Assembly: GCA_002305165.1 (NCBI GenBank)
Contig: DBQI01000063.1
Span: forward strand, 1 to 39,017
Direction: 5' to 3'
DNA from: Armatimonadetes bacterium UBA1398
Lineage (GTDB): Bacteria; Armatimonadota; Zipacnadia; UBA1398
DNA length: 39,017 bases
The notes under the pieces are model-generated. The model ran no database searches. It worked only from the letters and a program-made list of their open reading frames with translations, and was not told the DNA's origin. Shown piece by piece: positions 32,901-39,017 of this stretch. The translations under genes were made by a program, and so were the position numbers. Position 1 is the first letter of the stretch, and each line of letters begins with the position of its first letter.

Positions 32901-33428
32901 TCACTCGATCACGAGGGAGACGACCTTCATCCCACCGTCACCCTTGAGTCCGACTATCACGGACTGGCCGTCAGCATTGGCGTAGGTGACCTTCGTCAGT
33001 GCCATGCGGTAGACGTACGTGATGGGAGCCTCCGCGACCGGTCCCGTTGGCAGGTAGACCTCGACCGGCGCCGGGGCCATCTGCGGGGAGGCAGAGGGTG
33101 GCCGTACCCTAACCGCGCCCTCCTCGTCGACCTCCACGAAGACTCCCGGCGCGATCGCCTCGGCAGCCGCGCTATCACCGGCCTGAATCGCGGCCACGAA
33201 GCGCTCCACCGCTGCCCGGGGGGTCGCCTTGTCCCACGGACGGACCTTGAACAGGCCCGTGAGCTCGCTCTGATAGTAGGCCACCGCGCAGACGGCGCCC
33301 ACGCAGAAGACAACCACGAGCCCCAGAGTTAGCATCCGGCCTAGTGACGAGCGCTTCGGTGTCACTGGACCGGAGCCGCTCTCCGGAGGGTTGTTCCCGG
33401 CGTTGCTCGCCGGATTCTGATCGGACAT
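32901..33428 (-). CDS. Single-pass membrane protein with extracytoplasmic domain, unknown
   Basis: A 175-residue protein with GGGGGAG 9 bases before the ATG. The N-terminal 30 residues are polar and rich in Asn, Pro and Ser; one transmembrane helix is at 31-52 (RMLTLGLVVVFCVGAVCAVA). The outer domain starts with DKATPRAAVERFVAAIQAGDSAAAEAI, the typical beginning of an NTF2-like/DUF4878-type fold, and ends in beta-strands (YVYRMALTKVTYANADGQSV). The possible NTF2-like fold is a suggestion from this pattern. The gene is divergent from a small lipoprotein gene; no operon partner. Confidence 0.65.
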   Translation of the reverse strand: MSDQNPASNAGNNPPESGSGPVTPKRSSLGRMLTLGLVVVFCVGAVCAVAYYQSELTGLFKVRPWDKATPRAAVERFVAAIQAGDSAAAEAIAPGVFVEVDEEGAVRVRPPSASPQMAPAPVEVYLPTGPVAEAPITYVYRMALTKVTYANADGQSVIVGLKGDGGMKVVSLVIE

Positions 33429-33606
33429 CTGCGGTTCTCCCCCATGCTAGCTTGGGATCATCGATGCGGCGCACGTCGAAATACGTACGAACTGCGTGCA
33501 ATAGAGGGAAGTCTAATAGAACAAACAGAGAATAGCAGCTTAGTCGCCGTACGCGCAAAGCGTGGACGGGGCATCGAAGAATCTAGCCATGAGAGGAGGG
33601 ACACCG
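33429..33606. promoter_or_regulatory. Divergent intergenic region
   Basis: This gap of 178 bases is noticeably A+T-richer than the surroundings (aagtctaatagaacaaaca at 33509 on) and must contain the promoters for the minus-strand membrane protein and for the small lipoprotein. I cannot name convincing -35/-10 pairs. Nothing coding is supported. Confidence 0.3.
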
Positions 33607-33780
33607 TTGCGGAGAGTCATTGCGTTGCTTCTGGCTGCGGGGGCTATTGCCATGGTGCTCGCAAGCTGTGGTGGGAAGAAGCAGACCGCCCAGACCGAGG
33701 AGCCTCAGGGCCAGGAACTGATGAAGCAGAACATGATGCAGGGACAGCAGCTCATGCAGAAGGCCCAGGGCGGCAGATAG
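33607..33780 (+). CDS. Small lipoprotein with Gln/Met-rich C-terminus
   Basis: A 57-residue lipoprotein. The TTG at 33607 is preferred because GAGGAGGG (33592-33600) lies 6 bases upstream; it gives a signal peptide RRVIALLLAAGAIAMVLASC with lipobox LASC and lipidated Cys21. Other in-frame starts (ATG 33589, GTG 33562) would include the ribosome site within the coding part. The mature peptide is about 36 residues, charged and very rich in Gln and Met (ELMKQNMMQGQQLMQKAQ), probably a short amphipathic helix. No family is recognised. The prepilin gene follows 64 bases downstream on the same strand, so the two may be co-transcribed. Confidence 0.65.
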   Translation: MRRVIALLLAAGAIAMVLASCGGKKQTAQTEEPQGQELMKQNMMQGQQLMQKAQGGR

Positions 33781-33844
33781 CACAGCGCGGCAAGCGGCCT
33801 GAGTGATGGGCCCAGGCGTCTCGTTGTTCAAGGGGAGGTACACG

Positions 33845-34705
33845 ATGTTTAGGACGCGCAAGCGTGGTTTCACGCTGATCGAGCTTCTCGTTGTTATCGC
33901 AATCATCGCCATTCTGGCGGCAATCCTGTTCCCCGTCTTCGCGAAGGCCAGGGCCAAGGCCCGCCAGACCTCGTGTCTGTCGAACGTCAGGCAGCTGTGC
34001 ACGGCGTGGCTCAGCTACTCCGAGGACTATGACGGCACGTTCCCGATAACCACTCCGGGCTGTCGCGCCAGCGTGGCGCCGCCAGGCCAGGGGGGCAACC
34101 ATCCGGGCACCAACCCGTGGTGGACGGCGACCGAGCCGTACATCAAGAGCGGCCAGATCCTCATGTGCCCCGCTTCCGCCATGGAGTGGATCAACAACGG
34201 CGGCGGGTGTGGCGGCGGCCATTGCGGCAAGCGCGTGCCGGGCCAGACCGGTCTGAACTACGGCGCCGGCATCGCCATCGGCTCCAACTACGCGGAAGAC
34301 GGCAACACCACTTGCTGCCGGGGCACCGGTGGTAGGATTGACCGCCTCGCGTTCCCGGCCGAGAGCTTCGTTCTTGCTGACGCTGCCAGGGCGAACATCG
34401 GTGGCGGCCTATGGGAGGACGGCGCCGTGTGCGCCGGCTCCACGACCGACGGTATCTGCGCCCCGATCGCCTTCGCCAACTACATGACCGGTTGCCCACA
34501 GCCGGGCTGCGCGCCGACGATGACCTACAGCCAAGTGCTGCAGGCCCGCCGCATCGACTCCGATACCGCCGCCCGCCACAATGGCGGCAACAACATCGGC
34601 TTGGCCGACGGCCATGCCAAGTGGTTCAAGAACGAGAACACCAAGGGCCGGGCTGCGGGCGGCCCGATCCGGTTCAATGGCCTCGAACTCTACAACATGA
34701 GCTAG
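33845..34705 (+). CDS. Type IV-like prepilin (H-X9-DG/DUF1559-like family)
   Basis: A 286-residue protein. The ATG at 33845 has GGGGAGGT 6 bases upstream and yields the short leader MFRTRKRG before FTLIELLVVIAIIAILAAIL (prepilin peptidase site and Glu5). FPVFAKARAKARQTSCLSNV follows, as in the other prepilin of the window. The head domain is rich in cysteines and glycines (NNGGGCGGGHCGKRV, TTCCRGTGG, TGCPQPGCAP), which suggests disulfide-bonded loops on the fibre surface, and it ends with the H-X-DG motif ARHNGGNNIGLADGHAKWFK. Its own promoter or the lipoprotein's serves it; a strong terminator follows 34 bases after the stop. Confidence 0.92.
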   Translation: MFRTRKRGFTLIELLVVIAIIAILAAILFPVFAKARAKARQTSCLSNVRQLCTAWLSYSEDYDGTFPITTPGCRASVAPPGQGGNHPGTNPWWTATEPYIKSGQILMCPASAMEWINNGGGCGGGHCGKRVPGQTGLNYGAGIAIGSNYAEDGNTTCCRGTGGRIDRLAFPAESFVLADAARANIGGGLWEDGAVCAGSTTDGICAPIAFANYMTGCPQPGCAPTMTYSQVLQARRIDSDTAARHNGGNNIGLADGHAKWFKNENTKGRAAGGPIRFNGLELYNMS

Positions 34706-34738
34706 ATGGCTTGTTCCACAGGGCTCTAGGAGACCATC

Positions 34739-34761
34739 GGGGGCGCCGCTGCGGCGCCCCC
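34739..34761 (+). terminator. Intrinsic-type terminator after the prepilin gene
   Basis: GGGGGCGCCG (34739-34748) and CGGCGCCCCC (34752-34761) form a perfect 10-base-pair stem with a 3-base loop (CTG), followed by the T-rich stretch tgtgctttgtgtt. The position, 34 bases after the prepilin stop, suits a rho-independent terminator, although the T-run is interrupted. Confidence 0.75.
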
Positions 34762-34840
34762 TGTGCTTTGTGTTCGCGTTTCCCGGCCGCTGCTACCCCG
34801 TGCCGTACCTGAATCTTGCGACAATCGTGCCCCACTCGCC

Positions 34841-34867
34841 TTGGTAACTGCGTATTACAGCTATACA
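34841..34867 (+). promoter_or_regulatory. Possible promoter of the mod-type operon
   Basis: Between the terminator and the ABC gene cluster, TTGGTA (34841-34846) and TATACA (34862-34867) resemble a -35/-10 pair with a short 15-base spacer. The same place carries GTAA-N7-TTAC (34844-34858), a short inverted repeat that could be an operator. Both are weak signals. Confidence 0.3.
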
Positions 34868-34953
34868 CTGACAGCGATCCTGTGGGCTCCATTGACCGCC
34901 CCAGCGCTCGGTCCGCCGGGTAGCTCGAACGCGCAAGCGAAGGGAAGAGCGTC

Positions 34954-36519
34954 ATGCCGCGCTTCGTCCGGATGTTACTGGCCCTCTCCATCTGTTCCGC
35001 CCTGGTCGCCTGTGGCTGCTCGAAGAAACAACCCGCCGCGCCGGAGGGCTTCAGCCCCGTGGTGCCGCTGAAGCTCGCACAGCCGCTCTCGGTGCTCGCT
35101 CCGACGGTCCTAAAGCGTCCCCTTGTGCAGATGCATGAGCGGATGGGAGAACCTGGGAGGAACGTGAAGCTGGAGACCCTCGTCATCGACGAGTTGGTGG
35201 CGAAGCTGAAGGACGGCACGGCGAAGGCCGACGTGCTGCTGATCCCCTCTGGCCGTGCCCTGGAGGCGGCGCTCGAAACGGGCGCGCTAGAGGGTGAACC
35301 GACGGAGCCGATCGCGAGGATGATCGCGGTTGTCACCACGGCCCAGGGCAGTGGCGTCAAGATCAAGGCGCTGGAGGACCTCGCGAGCGAGTCCGTGGGG
35401 AGCATTGCCGTGGCCGATCCCGCCTACGATGCGGCGGCGGGTCTGTTCATGGACGCAATCGAGGCCCGTGGCCTCTTGGAGGCGGTGGAGCCGAAGATCG
35501 TGACGGTAGCCTCGCCCAGAGCGGGCATGCAGGCCGTCGCCGACGGTGAAGCCGACGCGGGGGTTAGCTACCTGCCCTCGGTCATGTTCGGTGGACACAG
35601 CGGGACATGCTCTATCGCGTGCTTCCTGCCAAAGGAGTTGCCCCACGCGGCCGATGTCGTGGCCGTGAAGTTCGCGGGGGCTTCCGATCAGGTGGACGCC
35701 TACTTGACCGCGCTGAACTCGCCTGAAGCGCAATCCGTGCTGGCGTGTGGCGGCTTCGAGCCGACGGTGTCGAAGGATCGCGGAGATGCGGCCAAGACGC
35801 TCCTCATCCCGTGTGGCGCGGGCCTCCAACCAGCGATGGATGCTATCGGCAAGGTCTATTACGAGCGCACGGGCGTCCGGCCAGACTTCTCCTACGCGGG
35901 ATCGGGGATGCTCCTGGCGACCCTGGACTTCACTCGACGCGGCGACCTCTACATGCCCGGGGAGGCGTTCTGGGTCACCATGGCCGAGGATCGGGACCTT
36001 GTGAGCGACTCGCGCCCGGTGGTCTACTTCACACCGGTCATCGCCGTCCCCAAGGGCAACCCCGGGGGCATCGAGTCGCTGGAGGATCTCGCCAAGCCCG
36101 GGGTGCGCGTCGCCATCGGCGACCCCCAGGCCTTGGCTATCGGGCCGGTCACCCAGCGTATCCTGGAGAGGGCGGGTATCAAGGAGGCTGTCGACAAGAA
36201 CGTCGTCATGCGGGGCGGATGCATCCCCGAGTTGGCCAACTGCATCTCGATGAAGGGCGCCGATGCCTGCATCCTGTGGGACGCCGTAGCCGAGCAGCAC
36301 CACGAGAAGGTCGACTGGGTCGCGATCGATCCTGAGCAGAACGAGGTCGCGGAGGTCCTCATCGCTACCCTCTCGTGCGCGGCACACCCCGAGGAAGCGG
36401 CCGACTTCATGGAGTTCATCGCCTCGGAGGAGGCGTCCGCGCTCTTCGAGCGGGAGGGCTTCCGCACCGAGCCGCCTGAGGGCATCCGGATCGCCCCCAG
36501 GGAGGGTCCGGATGTCTAG
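34954..36519 (+). CDS. Tandem ModA-like solute-binding lipoprotein
   Basis: A 521-residue lipoprotein with lipobox LVAC (Cys20). It consists of two ModA-type halves. The C-terminal half (about 283-510) is canonical: LIPCGAGLQPAMDAIGKVYY, FSYAGSGMLLATL, DLYMPGEAFWVTMAED, YFTPVIAVPKGNPGGIESLE, RVAIGDPQALAIGPVTQ. The N-terminal half (about 45-270) shows the same order more weakly: PLSVLAPTVLKRPLVQMHER, KADVLLIPSGRALEAALETG, MIAVVTTAQGS, VGSIAVADPAYDAAAGLFMD, and the first strand has lost the glycine/serine anion contacts. Single ModA is about 250 residues, so this is a fused duplicate. It would bind molybdate or tungstate outside the membrane and deliver it to the permease. The stop overlaps the modB start by 8 bases. 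Confidence 0.87.
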   Translation: MPRFVRMLLALSICSALVACGCSKKQPAAPEGFSPVVPLKLAQPLSVLAPTVLKRPLVQMHERMGEPGRNVKLETLVIDELVAKLKDGTAKADVLLIPSGRALEAALETGALEGEPTEPIARMIAVVTTAQGSGVKIKALEDLASESVGSIAVADPAYDAAAGLFMDAIEARGLLEAVEPKIVTVASPRAGMQAVADGEADAGVSYLPSVMFGGHSGTCSIACFLPKELPHAADVVAVKFAGASDQVDAYLTALNSPEAQSVLACGGFEPTVSKDRGDAAKTLLIPCGAGLQPAMDAIGKVYYERTGVRPDFSYAGSGMLLATLDFTRRGDLYMPGEAFWVTMAEDRDLVSDSRPVVYFTPVIAVPKGNPGGIESLEDLAKPGVRVAIGDPQALAIGPVTQRILERAGIKEAVDKNVVMRGGCIPELANCISMKGADACILWDAVAEQHHEKVDWVAIDPEQNEVAEVLIATLSCAAHPEEAADFMEFIASEEASALFEREGFRTEPPEGIRIAPREGPDV

Positions 36520-37348
36520 CGCGGCTACCCCGGTTCCGGTGGGGGCGCGAACCAGGAGTCCTTTGGGGGAGCGACTATTCCACTACTGTGCAACAGCGGC
36601 CCTCTCTTTCGAGGTACTATTCATCTCGACGGTGATCCTCGCGGCCGCGTGGTACGTCGATCTGGATGACCTGAAGGCGACCGTGAGCTCGCCCAGCATG
36701 CGGTACGCCATGCGAATGTCCATCACCAGCGTGACCATCACGACGCTCATCTCGGTCACCTTGGCCATTCCAGCGGCCTACGCCCTGTCCCACTACCGGA
36801 TCCCCTTCGCGCCGGTCGTTGACACGATCCTCGACCTGCCGATCGTGATGCCGCCTATTGCTGCCGGCATGACGCTGCTGGTACTGTTTGGCTACTACCT
36901 GGGTGAGCCGATGTCGGCGTTGGGGATCTACCTGCCGCACACCCCAGCGGGCGTCGTGGTGGCCCAGTTCTTCACGACGATGACCTTCGCTGTGCGCAGC
37001 TCCAAGGCAGCCCTGGATGGGATCAGCCCGCGTCTCCCGAGGGTGGCCCGCACCTTGGGCTCGAACGAATGGCGCGCCTTCCGGCGCGTCACCCTGCCCC
37101 TCGCTAAGCCAGGGCTCATCGCGGGTGTCGTCGTCACGTGGTCGCGATGCCTGGGCCTCTTCGGCCCTGTGGTGATGTTCTGCGGCGCCACGGAGTTCCG
37201 AACACAGGTGATGCCCACCGCCATCTACATCAACACCTCCGTCGGCAAGCTGGAAGAGGCCGTGGCCGGAGCCCTCATACTGGTCGTCTTCGCTCTGGTC
37301 ACCCTCATCATCTTCAAGCGCCTGGGCGGGCGGGGGTACATGTGGTAG
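36512..37348 (+). CDS. modB: Molybdate/tungstate-type ABC transporter permease
   Basis: A 278-residue membrane protein with about six transmembrane helices (near 24-46, 66-90, 100-125, 143-165, 200-220, 245-268). The EAA loop that contacts the ATPase is visible in ALDGISPRLPRVARTLGSNE and the following WRAFRRVTLPLAKPG. The family (ModB/CysT/WtpB) forms the homodimeric channel. Its ATG lies inside the end of the binding-protein gene; modC follows 7 bases after its stop. It could be specific for molybdate, tungstate, or sulfate; ModA-like partner favours molybdate or tungstate. Confidence 0.9.
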   Translation: MSSAATPVPVGARTRSPLGERLFHYCATAALSFEVLFISTVILAAAWYVDLDDLKATVSSPSMRYAMRMSITSVTITTLISVTLAIPAAYALSHYRIPFAPVVDTILDLPIVMPPIAAGMTLLVLFGYYLGEPMSALGIYLPHTPAGVVVAQFFTTMTFAVRSSKAALDGISPRLPRVARTLGSNEWRAFRRVTLPLAKPGLIAGVVVTWSRCLGLFGPVVMFCGATEFRTQVMPTAIYINTSVGKLEEAVAGALILVVFALVTLIIFKRLGGRGYMW

Positions 37349-37355
37349 GAGCCCT

Positions 37356-38402
37356 ATGCTAGCGATCAACGATGTCTCCATCGACCTAGGCCAGTTCGTG
37401 CTGAACCACGTGACGCTGGAGGTGGAGCGCGGCGACTACGTATGCCTCGTAGGCCCGACGGGAGCGGGCAAGACCATCCTGTTCGAGTGTGTCATGGGGC
37501 TCCAGATCCCGCCCACTGGCCGCGTGACGCTGGACGGCAGGGACATCACCAGGCTTCCGCCCGAGGACCGAGGCGTGGGCTACGTTCCCCAGGACTACGC
37601 CCTCTTCCCCCACATGAACGTCTTCGACAACATGGCCTACGGCCTCATCGAGCATCGGGTGCCGGCCCAGGAGATCAGGCGGCGCGTCGGGGAGGTCGCG
37701 AAGCTCCTCAACATCGACCACCTGCTGGAGCGTCGCCCCTCCACCCTCAGCGGCGGCGAAGCGCAGCGAACGGCCCTTGGGCGCGCCTTGGTCCTCGAGC
37801 GTGAGCTGATCTTGATGGATGAGCCCTTCGGGGCACTCGACCAGGTGACGAAACGGCAGTTGTTCAAGTATCTCAAGGCGATCCACGCCGAGCTCGGACT
37901 GACCGTTATGCACGTCACCCATGACTTCGGGGAGGCTTTCGGCCTCGCCACCAAGGTGGCCGTGCTGCTTGGCGGCAGGCTCTGCCAGGTCGGCAGCGTC
38001 GAGGATGTTTTCCTACGTCCCGCGACTCGGGAAGTAGCGACGTTCCTGGGGATCACCAATGTCTGGAGCCGCCAGGATCTCCTCGGCTGCCCCGAGTCAG
38101 TCGTCAGCCGCGCCGCTCTGGCCGTGTTGGACAGCAGCGAGGAGTGCATACTGGCCTGCCTACCGCCCGACTCCATCACCGTGCTATGGGATGGCCAGCA
38201 GCCTCCCGATGGCGCGGTCCAGGGCCCGGCTGTGATCCAGGGCCTGCGCTGGCAGGGCAGTCAGTGCGAGCTCGAGTTGGATGCGGGCCTGCCCGTTGTC
38301 GCAACGAACGCGGCGCGAGCGGTAGCCTCCATGGGGGTTACGGTAGGAGACACCATCACGGTGGCCCTGCACCCCATGGACGTTCATCCCATGAAGCGGT
38401 AG
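37356..38402 (+). CDS. modC: Molybdate/tungstate-type ABC transporter ATP-binding protein
   Basis: A 348-residue ATPase with Walker A GPTGAGKT (33-40), Q-loop VPQD (Gln79), signature LSGGEAQR (131-138), Walker B LILMDEP (151-157) and switch His189 (VTHD). The C-terminal third (about 240-348) is a regulatory TOBE/MOP-like region (VVATNAARAVASMGVTVGDT), which in ModC binds the oxyanion and inhibits transport when the cell is replete. GGAG lies 7 bases before the ATG. It completes a self-contained importer with the two preceding genes; no molybdenum-cofactor gene is next to it. Confidence 0.9.
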   Translation: MLAINDVSIDLGQFVLNHVTLEVERGDYVCLVGPTGAGKTILFECVMGLQIPPTGRVTLDGRDITRLPPEDRGVGYVPQDYALFPHMNVFDNMAYGLIEHRVPAQEIRRRVGEVAKLLNIDHLLERRPSTLSGGEAQRTALGRALVLERELILMDEPFGALDQVTKRQLFKYLKAIHAELGLTVMHVTHDFGEAFGLATKVAVLLGGRLCQVGSVEDVFLRPATREVATFLGITNVWSRQDLLGCPESVVSRAALAVLDSSEECILACLPPDSITVLWDGQQPPDGAVQGPAVIQGLRWQGSQCELELDAGLPVVATNAARAVASMGVTVGDTITVALHPMDVHPMKR

Positions 38403-38430
38403 GCTGTCAGGCAGCCGAACGAGTGTCCTC

Positions 38431-38520
38431 GGGCGCTAAACCCGCGCCCATCGCCATGAAGAGGGCGAGACCGCGGCCGATGTCGGAGCGTCCTATCTAC
38501 AGATGCCGGCTCTGCCGGCA
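38431..38520 (+). other. Two short stem-loops after modC
   Basis: GGGCGC (38431-38436) pairs with GCGCCC (38444-38449), and TGCCGGC (38504-38510) pairs with GCCGGCA (38514-38520) around TCT. Neither is followed by a T-run. They may end the operon transcript or stabilise it; the second lies 28 bases before the next gene start. Confidence 0.35.
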
Positions 38521-38548
38521 ACAGACCGTTCAGAGGGGGTCCGGCCCA

Positions 38549-38950
38549 ATGCGGACCATGTTGAGTGTTGTGCTCAGTCTGTCTCTCGCCATCATCACCG
38601 CGGCCGCATTCGGGTGTGCTTCGGGGACGCCGGGGGACACGAATGGCGACCCCACGGGACGGGGTACGATCACCGGTACTGTGGTGAGAGACGATAGCGG
38701 TAAGCCCATCCAAGGAGCCACGGTCACGCTGGTCACCAACACCGCACCGAAGACGGCGACCACGGATGCCAAGGGGGCCTTCATCCTCACCGACGTTCTC
38801 TACGGCACCTACACGCTCAATGCGGTCTACTCCCCTCCAGGAACGAACCTGAGCGGCACCGCGAAGGTCACCGTGAGCGCCGAGGCCAAGAACCCCACCG
38901 TGACCATCAAACTGAAGGGCACGAGCGGGCCTCCGCCCCCGCCCTTCTAG
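38549..38950 (+). CDS. Lipoprotein with carboxypeptidase-regulatory-like domain
   Basis: A 133-residue protein. The ATG at 38549 follows CAGAGGGGG and gives the signal peptide MRTMLSVVLSLSLAIITAAA with a lipobox AFGC (Cys23). After a Gly/Asp-rich spacer, residues about 37-120 form one CarboxypepD_reg-like beta-sandwich: GTITGTVVRDDSGKPIQGAT, TATTDAKGAFILTDVLYGTY, TLNAVYSPPG. Such domains are surface structural or binding units. The tail is TSGPPPPPF. The frame is open to 38144 upstream, but that part overlaps modC and has no ribosome site. No function assigned beyond exposure on the cell surface. Confidence 0.75.
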   Translation: MRTMLSVVLSLSLAIITAAAFGCASGTPGDTNGDPTGRGTITGTVVRDDSGKPIQGATVTLVTNTAPKTATTDAKGAFILTDVLYGTYTLNAVYSPPGTNLSGTAKVTVSAEAKNPTVTIKLKGTSGPPPPPF

Positions 38951-39017
38951 CCCGTGTTATTCATGAGAATGGTCAGAGGTTGTTGCATGGGAGTGGGTAG
39001 TTCGCCTCGTATCAAGG

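Noticed and set aside
38480..38548. 23-codon N-terminal extension (MSERPIYRCRLC...) of the last lipoprotein
   Set aside because: It would bury the signal peptide and lipobox; the ATG at 38549 has its own GA-rich ribosome site.
1..39017. tRNA, rRNA, CRISPR arrays, insertion sequences and prophage genes
   Set aside because: No cloverleaf, repeat-spacer pattern, transposase or integrase motif was noticed by reading; a dedicated scan for tRNA was not possible.

Overview
The window is a G+C-rich (roughly two thirds by eye), densely coded bacterial chromosome segment of 39 kb. Several traits point to Armatimonadota or a close relative: two type IV-like prepilins with the signature KRGFTLIELLV...FPV(F/Y)AKAR.KARQTSCLSN, a MurT/GatD pair (lipid II amidation, known from Actinobacteria, Firmicutes, Chloroflexi and Armatimonadota), an AMIN-domain secreted protein, an RNase G, and secreted DUF2961 (GH172) and DUF4838 proteins. 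The phylum call is an inference from protein signatures. No rRNA, tRNA, CRISPR array, transposase or phage gene was seen.

Layout. 1-807 (minus): N-terminal part of an AMIN-domain exported protein running off the left edge. 928-1330 (minus): wreck of a redoxin gene. 1384-2373 (plus): GH29-like hydrolase. 2381-7849 (minus): a tight five-gene run transcribed as zinc-ribbon membrane protein, SNase-OB nuclease, ArnT-like glycosyltransferase, MurT, GatD. 7961-8083: a 40-codon stub of a GH4 glycosidase. 8094-9689 (minus): DUF2961/GH172 enzyme. 9862-10755: orphan DNA methyltransferase. 10830-14191: DUF4838 protein and a coupled secreted protein. 14292-22214 (plus): CtpA-type protease, a LysM+G5 membrane protein, Gfo/Idh/MocA oxidoreductase, DegT aminotransferase, a minimal HExxH protein, RNase G and an SDR. 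22211-24292 (minus): two membrane proteins of unknown role and a prepilin. 24615-26444: TPR/coiled-coil membrane protein. 26466-28144 (minus): two tandem paralogous secreted proteins. 28295-32815 (minus): THUMP methyltransferase, a truncated prolyl-oligopeptidase, an HprK-like kinase, a lasso-B2-type transglutaminase-fold protein, a GT4 glycosyltransferase and a degenerate GGDEF remnant. 32901-34705: divergent small membrane protein and lipoprotein, then a second prepilin with a clear terminator. 34954-38402: a three-gene molybdate/tungstate-type ABC importer whose binding protein carries two ModA-like lobes pairs in tandem. 38549-38950: a small lipoprotein.

How the genes work together. MurT/GatD with an ArnT-like transferase points to envelope modification; CtpA with the LysM/G5 protein also points to the cell wall. 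The GH29-like, GH172 and DUF4838 proteins, with the GH4 stub, suggest a plant- or microbial-glycan degrading lifestyle, though they are separate transcription units, not one locus. The mod operon is a complete importer.

The most unusual part is the HprK-like kinase / B2 / glycosyltransferase run (28645-31247). Kinase and B2 types normally serve lasso-peptide clusters, but no cyclase, no RRE (PqqD-like) protein and no precursor peptide is visible, and the run is flanked by two gene remnants. The window also holds four decayed or truncated genes (redoxin, GH4, prolyl oligopeptidase, GGDEF), so the genome here appears to be losing genes by deletion without visible insertion sequences.
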